A stretch of DNA of 64,000 bases. Origin: Margaritispora aquatica. Its lineage: Eukaryota; Ascomycota; Leotiomycetes; Helotiales; Discinellaceae. Below the pieces are notes generated by a model. The model was not told the DNA's origin and did not search any database. It saw nothing but the letters and a program-made list of their open reading frames with translations. The stretch is from assembly GCA_007644065.1 (NCBI GenBank), contig VJWN01000002.1:2381831-2445830 (forward strand). The letters are read 5' to 3'. Both the position numbers and the translations under genes were made by a program. Of the stretch, positions 56,072 to 64,000 are shown in pieces. Position 1 is the stretch's first letter; each line of letters opens with the position of its first letter.

Positions 56072-56388
56072 TCAGACTCTCTTTGCTCCACAATTGCGAG
56101 CTTGGTGTTGCATGATTTCTCGGCCTTCGAGAACTCCTATATCTGCCAGTTCTCTTAACATTATCTGCCAGTCTGCCCCGGAATAATTCTCATCCCCAAA
56201 ATCTTCGACCTCCGAGGCCAAAGGCGGCGTATCATTAAATCCGAAACCAAAGGCCAAGAAATACTCGCCAGCGGGTGTATGGGTATTTTCTGACGATCTG
56301 CGGATTAGATCTTGCCAGTGCATGTATTCAAGAGTTGCATAAGCACCAAATGTCATCTTCTTTGATAAATAGTTGATCAATTTGTGAA
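56072..56388 (-). pseudogene. Coding-like terminal exon or fragment, unknown family
   Basis: Begins after a strong acceptor (TTTTTACAG at about 56389) and ends at a stop at 56072. It encodes about 105 residues including TFGAYATLEYMHWQDLIRRS, TPAGEYFLAFGFGFNDTPPL and ENYSGADWQIMLRELADIGV. These are protein-like. An upstream frame near 56514-56443 starting MVADIEINYMNLTEDF could be its first exon, but the donor and phase do not fit cleanly. It may be a real two-exon gene or a decaying one. Confidence 0.35.
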
Positions 56389-56922
56389 ACCTGTAAAAAG
56401 AGGCGGGCAGTAGGTAGGTACCTTGACAACCCAGGCTCGGTTATTCAATTTTATTTATCACATGATCAAAGTCCTCTGTGAGGTTCATGTAATTGATTTC
56501 AATATCTGCTACCATGACTCCTCAAACACTTTGGCTCAATTGGTACACCAGTTGGCACAAGTCAAAGAAAAACAACAAATATCGGTAGTTTGAGACGACA
56601 CAAAAGCTCACTTTCCCTTGACAGGGTTGGATCCTGGGTTACGAGGCTTTTCACCCTAATGACACGGGCTGAATAGTCAAAATCAACCTTTTGACATTTT
56701 CAGTAGAGTAACATTTTTAAACATCCGAGTCATTACCGTGGTTAGTAAATCTCATTTTGCTTATCATTTTTAAAGCTCTTTTGCTTCAATATCCAAGCTG
56801 AATAAGCATTTCTCCCCTGAGTATCTGTTCAATTCACTTTTCAAAGCCGAACACAATTCTTGTACTCAAAGATCATTTCTATCGTTACAACAACGCAAAC
56901 TCTTTCCAACAATACAGATCTA
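56389..56922. other. Short intergenic region
   Basis: No gene besides the possible first exon noted for the fragment on its left. It contains the 3' flank of the SIM-bearing coiled-coil gene. Confidence 0.45.
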
Positions 56923-57966
56923 TCAGAAGTTCGATGCCTTCAAGGTCAAGCCTTTCCCGAACAATTTCAACTTGATGTTGACATGGTTGAAGGATCTCAG
57001 CTTTACAGAATCGTAGCATTTCTGCGCTGCTTCGATATCTTTTGCTTCTGTGCCAAATACCAGGTACCACGCTTCATCATCAGCTCGAAGCTGAACGCCT
57101 GTATATCTCTTCACGAAACCCAACATATCTGCAAAATTGAAAACATCTACCGGAATGATGCGTCCAGGGATCCAGACAAACGGCTGACCGGCAAGAGAGC
57201 CAAATATCGAGTATTCCTCGATTCTGCCCACGTCCCTAGGCTTGTCACCAACCCGGACAGTGTCCAGTGCATCGTAGAGACTTCGGTAGCTTGCATCTCC
57301 TTTCTTTTGTCTTTCTCCGAACCAATCAACGATCTGTCGAGAGGTCTTTTGGCCTTGGTTTGACAGCCTGTAGATGCGTTCAATGAGTATTTCTGCTTGG
57401 ACGTTCATTTCTTCTTCATTTTTGATATCTGAATGGCGTCTTTTGCGTGGTCTTCGAGTAGGATCGTCATTGTCGCGATTTAGTGCTTTGGATTCAAGCT
57501 TTCGCTTCTTTGATTTGCTGGCTCTGTCTCGGTTGTCATCTGTGGATTCAGGATCTTCTCCATCCAATCCGTCACTTTCATCTTCATCGTTCTCCTCCAC
57601 TTCACTACCACCATCTTGTGTTCCATCGTGTTCATCCTTTCCAGAACCAAATCCAGACTCAAACTCTCTTTTGATCTCCGCTATAAGACGTGCTCTCTTT
57701 TTCTCCAATCGCTTGTGTTTTTCCTTCAACTTCAGTTTCAAAGAATTGATCTTTCGATCTGTCTCGCTATTGGCCTTGGCTAGTTCAGCTTCAATTTGAG
57801 ATCGAATTGCGGCGTATCGCTCCTCGATTGATGGTGGTGAAATTTCAGCTTCTTCTTCGACTTCGTCTTCTGCCTCGATTTGAGTTTCTACCTCGGCTTC
57901 CTCTTCGTTTTCGCGCTCCGAATCTGAACCCGTGAGGTCGATGATATCTTTTGTTTGGTAGGCCAT
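56923..57966 (-). CDS. Acidic coiled-coil nuclear-type protein with SUMO-interaction motif
   Basis: Intronless, 347 residues, family not recognised. Residues 7-12 (DIIDLT) followed at once by GSDSE and a Glu-rich run make a canonical SUMO-interaction motif: hydrophobic core plus acidic/phosphorylatable flank. Residues 47-110 form a long charged helix, probably coiled coil (ERYAAIRSQIEAELAKANSE, then KLKLKEKHKRLEKKRARLIA). Residues 120-180 are acidic, then basic with nuclear-signal patches (SKKRK, PRKRRH). The C-terminal 160 residues are a folded domain: RIYRLSNQGQKTSRQIVDWF, VWIPGRIIPVDVFNFADMLG, and DEAWYLVFGTEAKDIEAAQK. The layout suggests a SUMO-linked nuclear factor, by inference only. 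Confidence 0.72.
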   Translation of the reverse strand: MAYQTKDIIDLTGSDSERENEEEAEVETQIEAEDEVEEEAEISPPSIEERYAAIRSQIEAELAKANSETDRKINSLKLKLKEKHKRLEKKRARLIAEIKREFESGFGSGKDEHDGTQDGGSEVEENDEDESDGLDGEDPESTDDNRDRASKSKKRKLESKALNRDNDDPTRRPRKRRHSDIKNEEEMNVQAEILIERIYRLSNQGQKTSRQIVDWFGERQKKGDASYRSLYDALDTVRVGDKPRDVGRIEEYSIFGSLAGQPFVWIPGRIIPVDVFNFADMLGFVKRYTGVQLRADDEAWYLVFGTEAKDIEAAQKCYDSVKLRSFNHVNIKLKLFGKGLTLKASNF

Positions 57967-58552
57967 CTTGCGCGAAACAGTAGCTGAATTGTACTGGAGT
58001 AGGTGGGCACAAGACTACAGAATTGTGTGGTTTGGGTTCTGGGATTTTGGGTATTATTTGGCAGATGGCGACGAGGCTGGAGTCGTTAGAAATTGAGGAT
58101 TGTAGGAGTGACGTAAATGAAAAGAATTGACAGTAAATCGAATGTTCTTCCTAGAGGACGCGTTCTAAATCTATTTTGTATAATTCAAATTCAACTTCAA
58201 TCTCAACTCCGAATTGGGAAATATCAAAATACGTTGGAGAAAGTGAATTCTACGCAGTGTCTTGACATTGTTAGCTTTGGACTTTGGAAAGGTATGTATT
58301 TGAAGTAGATCTCCTAGTTTGGTTCCAAGCTTTTTGTCTTAACAACAGTTTATTAAATACGCTCTTCGACACGATGATATAAGATTCTATGGTCTTTCTG
58401 TTAATCCCCGAGGTCTCGAGCTGCGTACCTTCTTTCGTACAGCTAGCGATGGAATGATCAACCATAAAAGCACCTTGGTATGCCCTGCGTCTATCCATGC
58501 TCATTATAACACCTAACGCCAACCATGCCTATTCATCACCCTTCACGCCTAA
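57967..58552. other. Intergenic spacer
   Basis: Promoter of the coiled-coil gene (left) and 3' flank of the 137-residue gene (right). Nothing else seen. Confidence 0.5.
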
Positions 58553-59009
58553 TCACTCGTCCTCCGGATACAGCTCGTCCACATTCGGCGTCTCAACATA
58601 GAACTTGTCTTCCTCAGAACTGAACCCATCCTCCGGAACAAATGAGAATGCAATAACCGCCCCCTCCTTCAAGCCTAATCTTTTCGGATTCTCCACGATG
58701 CCCGTACCACCAATATCTAACTCATCCCATCCCTTGCTCAAATCAAATGTGTCTTTTGGCACGCCGAGAATAACATCCATAGTTTTTTCTGGGATGGTGA
58801 TAGCATTTTGGGAGTTTCTGGAGTCAAGGCCAGCGGGGTATCGTTCTTTGAGCGTGGCGAGGAGCTCACTAATGATTTGGGCGAAAGGAGTGAAGGGCGT
58901 CGTAAGGATGAGGACGGTGAGTTTGCCGTGTTTGAAGCGAAGGGTGAGGGCAGTCGGATCGGACTGCAATGTTAGCTGGGCAAGTTAATTAGATACAGTT
59001 ACATACCAT
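58553..59009 (-). CDS. Conserved hypothetical protein, 137 residues, ATG-only first exon
   Basis: Family not recognised by name; the layout suggests a conserved small fungal protein. Exon 1 is just the start codon (59009-59007) followed directly by a GTATGT donor; the intron ends AACATTGCAG and exon 2 (58963-58553) continues SDPTALTLRFKHGKLTVLIL. There is no other ATG near the head of the frame, which supports the split start. Visible parts: TTPFTPFAQIISELLATLKE, RYPAGL, then PKDTFDLSKGWDELDI and an acidic C-terminus (FSSEEDKFYVETPNVDELYP). The beta-rich N-terminal half with a following helix resembles a ubiquitin-like fold, but that is a guess. Divergent from the next gene, 199 bp apart. Confidence 0.72.
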
Positions 59010-59208
59010 TGTTTAAGGGGATGCGCGTTGATCACAGCCGTTGCGTCGGTTTCCCCAGTTGCATTCTCCATGGCGAGGAACAAAGCTCTTTGAAAACGCG
59101 CAACGCGGTGTCATGTGTAAAAGTGGAGACTGCAATCCCTCGAAGACAGAGCAAGCAAGCATCAAACCTTGAATTTCCCACTCATCAACGACATTGACTC
59201 AACTCATA
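59010..59208. promoter_or_regulatory. 199 bp bidirectional promoter with paired ACGCG sites
   Basis: Two start codons face away from each other across 199 bp. ACGCG occurs twice at 59095-59108 (AACGCGCAACGCGG), the core of the MBF/MCB cell-cycle element. The shared control of the two genes is inferred. Confidence 0.45.
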
Positions 59209-59887
59209 ATGTCTAGTCCGATAGAAGACGACGAGAAGGAGAAGCGGGCGATATGGAGAGCAGAGCAGATACGTCTGCTGAAGCAGGAATCTCGAGCTTC
59301 ACTTCCTTTCGGCATGCGTCTACCTCTCGCAACATCACTCTCCTGCGCTGCTGGCTTAGTACTTGGAATGTCGCATGGCAGTCGGACGGCAGGGCTACGA
59401 TTCAGAGCAGAGAATGCACATAGACTACCCTCTACGCCGACAGGATGGTATCTTTATCACAAGAGCAAGAACTACAACATGGCATTGGGAGGAGTGAAGG
59501 AGGGCATGAAGATGGGAGTGAAGCTATCCTTCTGGACCGCAGGAGCATTTAGCATTGAAGAGATGTTTGATCGGTATAGAGGGACCAAGGACTTCGTCAA
59601 TACAGTATTGGCAAGTCTGTCGGTGGCCGGTGGCTTCAGTCTATGGAGTATGTCTCCTCCTCGTACCACCCCACATCTTCTAACAGTATCCAGACCGATT
59701 CCCTATCAATACCGCAGCGAGAACGGCGAAGACAGCATTGGCCATTGGACTCGTATATGGACTGGCACAAGACGCAGTAGGAGCGGCAAAGGGAAAGAGA
59801 CCGGCCTATGTGGACTTCATTTCACGCAGAGGTCGGAGGAAAGAGAAAGCCGATCCCTTAACAGCTGCAGAATCAATGGAATCGTGA
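59209..59887 (+). CDS. Tim17/Tim22/Tim23-like small membrane protein
   Basis: 210 residues in two exons, 59209-59647 and 59694-59887, joined as GGFSLW-NRFPINTAARTAK in phase. The protein has a charged N-terminus, then four membrane-type segments with small-residue packing: LPLATSLSCAAGLVLGMSHG, KMGVKLSFWTAGAFSIEEMF, VNTVLASLSVAGGFSLW, and AKTALAIGLVYGLAQDAVGA. This resembles the Tim17/22/23/PMP24 superfamily and would place it in the inner mitochondrial or peroxisomal membrane. The C-terminus is basic (SRRGRRKEKAD). Many fungi have one copy, annotated as hypothetical. The assignment rests on overall pattern, not a strict motif. Confidence 0.7.
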
Positions 59888-60416
59888 TATCAACAGCCGG
59901 TGACCTTCGCTATGGCCAGTCAGAGTGCACTGCTTACTCTACCCGGATTGGGTTACAAGCTCGAACTGGTGGCAGGGAGTGGCGCTATGCAAACGCTATG
60001 GATTCCCCACACGGCTTTCATCGGGTCAAGGTTATCAAAGCTTCATACTGGCTGCGATAAAGAACAACCAGAGCTGGTGGGAGGAGGGATTCCCCCTCAT
60101 TGATATCAACAATAGTCTGGATAGTCAAGGACATTCTGATACAAAGTTGTATTATGAACCTCCGAAATCGCCTTGGCTGTTTCTTGTATTAAGTATAAGT
60201 TGATGTCTCTTTGTGTTTTTCATTTTCAATCAGCTTTCCAATCTTGCTTCTCAAGCAGTGACGATCACCTTCCCGTGTTGAAGTCTTGCACGTCAGAGTT
60301 GCTATACTAGTCGCATAGCCAGTTCTTCAACCTCATATCATTATTCTTCCTATTGCAATTCATTATTATATTCACGCTATCTCTTTTCTCTTCACCAGAT
60401 CGGTGAATCACACACA
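59888..60416. promoter_or_regulatory. Upstream region of proline dehydrogenase
   Basis: Contains the 3' flank of the Tim17-like gene and the promoter of the proline dehydrogenase gene. No PrnA-type site could be named with confidence. Confidence 0.45.
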
Positions 60417-61933
60417 ATGGGAAAGTCAACCAAGACTGCTGTGCTCTTGTCGAGATGCAAGCCAATATCAACACAAACAAGACGAATATCAACACAACCT
60501 CCTCGACAAGCATCAATTGTCTCAGATCATTCGGCAGATAAGCTACATCATTCGGAGTCGTCAATAGAAACATCCTACACAATGCCAAGGCCACCCTCAC
60601 TATCCATTCTGCCCCTCAGTTCGGTTCTGAGGTCACTGGCGATCACTTCGCTATCTTCCTCAAAGGTGGATATACCCCATAGTTGTGAATCCTTGCCATT
60701 GGCTTCTCTAACACATGGCAGATCCTCCTTCCGCCTTCTCTCTTCCTCATGTCTAAATTGGCACATACAACCTCTCCAATTCTCTCTCCAGACTCGAATC
60801 CTCTCCTACGATTTTTCCTAAAGAACACTTTCTACACTCAATTCTGCGCTGGTGAAAATGCAAAGGAGGTCGAAAGAACAGTCAATAAACTACGGAAAAT
60901 AGGCCTGGATGGAGTGATCCTAGCATATGCAAAGGAAGTTGTGCTCGACGAAAAGCAGACCTCTGCTCTCGCTTCGTGCGGTAACTCAGAAGCAGCAGAA
61001 TCATGCATACGTAACGAGATCAAGCCATGGGCTAAAGGAACGCTAGACACCGTCAATATGACCTCTGCTGGCGAGTTTGTTGCCCTGAAGTTCACGGGTG
61101 CTGGATCGCAAGCTCTCTACGACTTGTCTCAAGGTACATCACCAAGTGCTGCGCTCCGCGCTTCCATTGATGAGATCTGCGACTTAGCTGCAAAGCGTGG
61201 CGTACGTCTCCTCTTCGATGCAGAACAGCAAGCTTTACAGTCTGGTATCGATGCCTGGACATTGGAATATATGCGAAAATACAACACCAGCACCGCAGTC
61301 ATCTATGGCACATACCAAGCTTACCTCAAGGGCACACCAAAAGTCCTCGCTTCACATCTTGCAGTTGCAAAAGAAGGCAACTTCACACTTGGTGTCAAGC
61401 TTGTGCGAGGTGCATATTTGGGCTCGGACCCGAGAGAGCTAATTCACGATACAAAGGCCGACACGGATAACTGCTACAATGGTATTGCAGAGAGCTTGGC
61501 AATGAGGACATACAATAATGTCCTGAAGCCAGCGGAGACGGGCCTGGCAAGCTATCCAAATGTCTGCGTCGTACTTGCAGGGCACAACATCACATCAGTG
61601 AGGCTTATGCGTGCGTTGCGCGAGAAGCAGGCCCAGGCCGGCGAGAAGAGGATTGATCTCGTCTATGCCCAGTTGCAAGGCATGGCAGATGAAGTTAGCT
61701 GTGAGTTAGTCCAGGGTGCTTTGGTGGCAGAAGAGTCGAGGGTGAAGGAGAAGGCGGCTGTGGATGTGCCAAAGACGTACAAGTATCTCGTTTGGGGCAC
61801 CACAGGCGAGTGCATGAAATATCTCCTCAGGAGGGCTAATGAGAATAAGGATGCGGTGGAACGGACAAGGGAGGGGAGAAATGCGATGGCTGGGGAGTTG
61901 TGGAGGAGGCTTAGAGGTGTTTTTGGTGCTTGA
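60417..61933 (+). CDS. prnD: Proline dehydrogenase (mitochondrial)
   Basis: FAD enzyme of the mitochondrial inner membrane that oxidises L-proline to pyrroline-5-carboxylate, first step of proline use as nitrogen/carbon source. 486 residues in two exons, 60417-60665 and 60722-61933, joined as SLSSSK-ILLPPSLFLMSKLA in phase 0 with a CTCTAAC branch. The N-terminus has an Arg/Ser/Thr-rich presequence (SRCKPISTQTRRISTQ). Family blocks: SPDSNPLLRFFLKNTFYTQF, RLLFDAEQQALQSGIDAWTL, GVKLVRGAYLGSD, IDLVYAQLQGMADEVSCELV and the diagnostic RR-x2-EN substrate motif in LLRRANENKDAVE. Length and order match fungal PrnD/Put1. The partner P5C dehydrogenase (prnC) is not in this window. Confidence 0.9.
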
Positions 61934-62672
61934 ATTCGTAGTTGAGGTTTAGTTTGGGAATCATCGTTGACATTTTGACGGGTGGGACACCGTTAGTTTG
62001 GGCTTGGATGGGTTGGTTCGGTGATGGACAGTGATATTCATGATGAGGGATTTGAAACGGCATGGGATGGGTTTGATGGTTGGGAATTGGTGCATATAAT
62101 TGCATAGCATAGCGTTGCTTGGAGCATTGCTTTGTGTTGACGTTGCGGAGAAAGCGTGTTAACGCTGCCGGTGACGATGATTATAATATCGACGAGTTTA
62201 CGACGACAGAACAAGACGTGCGGTAGAAGGAGCAAAATTGTTTATAGATTCAGACTCAAAATACCACAATTTTATTTCCTAAATAATCCACTTTCAAAAT
62301 GTGATCCTTGTGTTCAACCAATTTAGCTTAGCTGCAGGTGGATTTGGATCACAGCAGTATAAAACACACACCAGCCAACAAATACGCAAGGCATAGATCA
62401 TGAAAGTACACACCAGTTGGATGAAGGAAGACTTGAGGTGGGAGAAATAGTTGGAGCCAGAGCTGATGACTGCGACGTGATAGTGTAGAAGTTTCTGGTG
62501 TTAGATGCAACTAGGCTGGCCTTGAGAAGGGCTTTTCTTGTTTTATTATCTTCCTTTGAGAGAGTGGAGAGGATGGGAATGGAGGTGGTTTGATAGCAAT
62601 AGTAGATTTGATGAGGAGGTGGGTGTTGTTGACAGTGAGAGGTGAGGTTATGGTGTAATATAGGTACCGAAG
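61934..62672. other. Intergenic region between convergent genes
   Basis: 3' flanks of two genes, with GGGATGGG/GGTTGG-rich patches near 61990-62075. No gene seen. Confidence 0.5.
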
Positions 62673-64000
62673 TCATGGAAACGCCTGTCTACCTTCAATA
62701 AGCTCCCGCAATTTTTGGCTCACAGCTGCTTCCTTGTCAATTCGCCTCTTCACAGCTTCCTTCATAGGCTCTAAGAGGGCTGGTTCTTGGTAGACAAGGC
62801 CATGGGTCTTTGCGAATACTATTGCACTGCGAAGTTGACGCTCGGCTTGAATGATATAGTCTATAAGTCTTTAGTGTTTTATCTTTGAAGGGGATTTCCT
62901 ATAACAAAATAGATCGGCCATGGACGGCTTACTTCTGAGCTTCGTAACACAGAAATCCCTATAGACGATCTGCATGATCTTGTTGAAATGCTCAACCTCA
63001 GGCAAGGTATCATATGTTATTACCTTGGTCTTCATGGGTGAGGAATTCTCTCTATCGTCGTCTGAGGTAGATGTATCAGCTTAATTTTACTTCTAGATAG
63101 GATAAGCGAACCTGTAAAGACGCTTGCCCTGAATGCCTTTTCAATGGCGGTATCGTGTTCCGGTGGAGGAATCAACGCTGCGAGATTAGCTGCTACGGGC
63201 AACGCCCAGTGCGATCCGAAGAGCTGTGCAATATCAATTGCGATCCGCAGTTTATCTTCAAGTTTTTCTGGGTCTCTGATCGGATACAAATACAATTCCT
63301 TCCGGAGGTTGACTACCTTTTTTGCCCAAGGGGGTTTTCCGGAAATCTCCCAATTTGAAAATTCCTCAAATTCGTGCCGTAATTCACATAAACCCTTCTC
63401 GATCATCTGCTGAGCGGAGACGATTCGGCACTTATCCTCGATCTTCAAAGCACCCTGTGATAAGTATTCTCCAAAGTACCAGTCCGGTTTCAATCGGAGG
63501 CCTTCGAAATTCTTTAGGTCTGGATCGAATGGTGAATAGATTGTGATGAGGTCCATATCGCGAAGGAAAATGCCTTTAGGAAACTTATCAGTATCGATGA
63601 TACAAAGCTTGATATCGTCGAAGGATGATCCATCCCTAATATTCGCATGAAGGTGGAACATATACACAAGTGCAAATAACAATGAGCTAGTCCATGAAAT
63701 GAGGTTATCTTTGTCGCCCTCCCACCACCGGAGATGCCTATTCAGCATACTTGCTACTTGCTTGTCGTCCCTCGTAAAAATTTCCACTTGGCTATTTTTG
63801 TTGCCATCCCTCGCATCCATAGACTTTGTCCAGAATCTGTCAGTCATTCCGCGTGATTTTGGCGTGAAAACTCGGAATAGATAACGTGGGACATTGTCAA
63901 ACTTTTTTTCGAGCGGGGCTTTCTCTCCGCTAGGGCAGAACAAAAGGTATTCGGGGTTCGAAATACTCAGGGCCTGGAGTCCGTCTACTATCTCAGGGAT
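62673..64000 (-). CDS. DUF7587-like protein, 3' part only
   Basis: The frame is open to the right edge, so the 5' end is missing. Exons in transcription order: edge to 63112, 63061-62933, 62860-62673; both joins keep phase (G-ACGACGAT and A-ACTATATC). The visible protein, about 400 residues, begins IPEIVDGLQALSISNPEYLL and has the block DNVPRYLFRVFTPKSRGMTD, followed by SWTSSLLFALVYMFHLHANI, FLRDMDLITIYSPFDPDLKN and WYFGEYLSQGALKIEDKCRI, the layout of fungal DUF7587 proteins. The last 100 residues are helical (TLPEVEHFNKIMQIVYRDFC; LLEPMKEAVKRRIDKEAAVS). Function unknown; family members are lineage-specific. The DUF call is from memory of the pattern and moderately sure. Confidence 0.72.

Noticed and set aside
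1..64000. CRISPR arrays, rRNA genes or transposase/reverse-transcriptase genes
   Set aside because: None seen: no spaced direct repeats, no rRNA-like blocks and no transposon protein motifs in any frame examined.

Overview
The window is nuclear DNA of a filamentous ascomycete, most likely one of the Leotiomycetes/Helotiales (Sclerotinia-Botrytis-like). The grounds are short (about 45-120 bp) GT-AG introns with CTAAC/CTGAC branch sites, intergenic TAGG and ATGT microsatellites, and a characteristic gene set: HET-domain proteins, a 2EXR protein, a LicD/Mnn4-like protein, proline dehydrogenase and small secreted proteins. Lineage is inferred from gene content only. I assembled gene models by hand from reading frames, splice motifs and phase; exon coordinates are predictions.

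Left part (1-28 kb): the 5' part of an Rck2/Srk1-type protein kinase (minus, running off the left edge) is followed by a 6.6 kb stretch without a convincing gene. An MTC1-like gene (minus) and a large charged nuclear protein with an intron-split zinc finger (plus) share a 657 bp divergent promoter. Next come an NCS1 purine-cytosine permease (minus), a gene-poor 4 kb stretch, a DHA2-type MFS exporter (minus) divergent from a DUF829 hydrolase (plus), and a secreted protein made almost wholly of tandem Pro/Asn-rich repeats.

Middle part (28-47 kb): after another 4 kb gap lie a LicD/Mnn4-like protein, a small unknown gene, and an allorecognition-type cluster. The cluster has three minus-strand HET-domain genes, the first a pseudogene carrying an embedded WW domain, with one unrelated 256-residue gene on the plus strand between the second and third. 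A CPD photolyase, with a possible mitochondrial or nuclear choice of start codon, follows.

Right part (47-64 kb): a small secreted protein, an RRM-like protein, a WSC-domain carbohydrate-binding-type protein, a 2EXR protein, two low-confidence coding remnants, an acidic coiled-coil protein with a SUMO-interaction motif, a divergent pair (a 137-residue protein whose first exon is only the ATG, and a Tim17-like membrane protein), a mitochondrial proline dehydrogenase, and the 3' part of a DUF7587-like gene that runs off the right edge.

The genes mostly look like independent housekeeping and accessory loci, not one pathway. The most noteworthy items are the repeat-peptide precursor-like secreted protein, the HET cluster with its WW-HET pseudogene, and a 13 bp leader element shared by the two small-secreted-protein-type genes.
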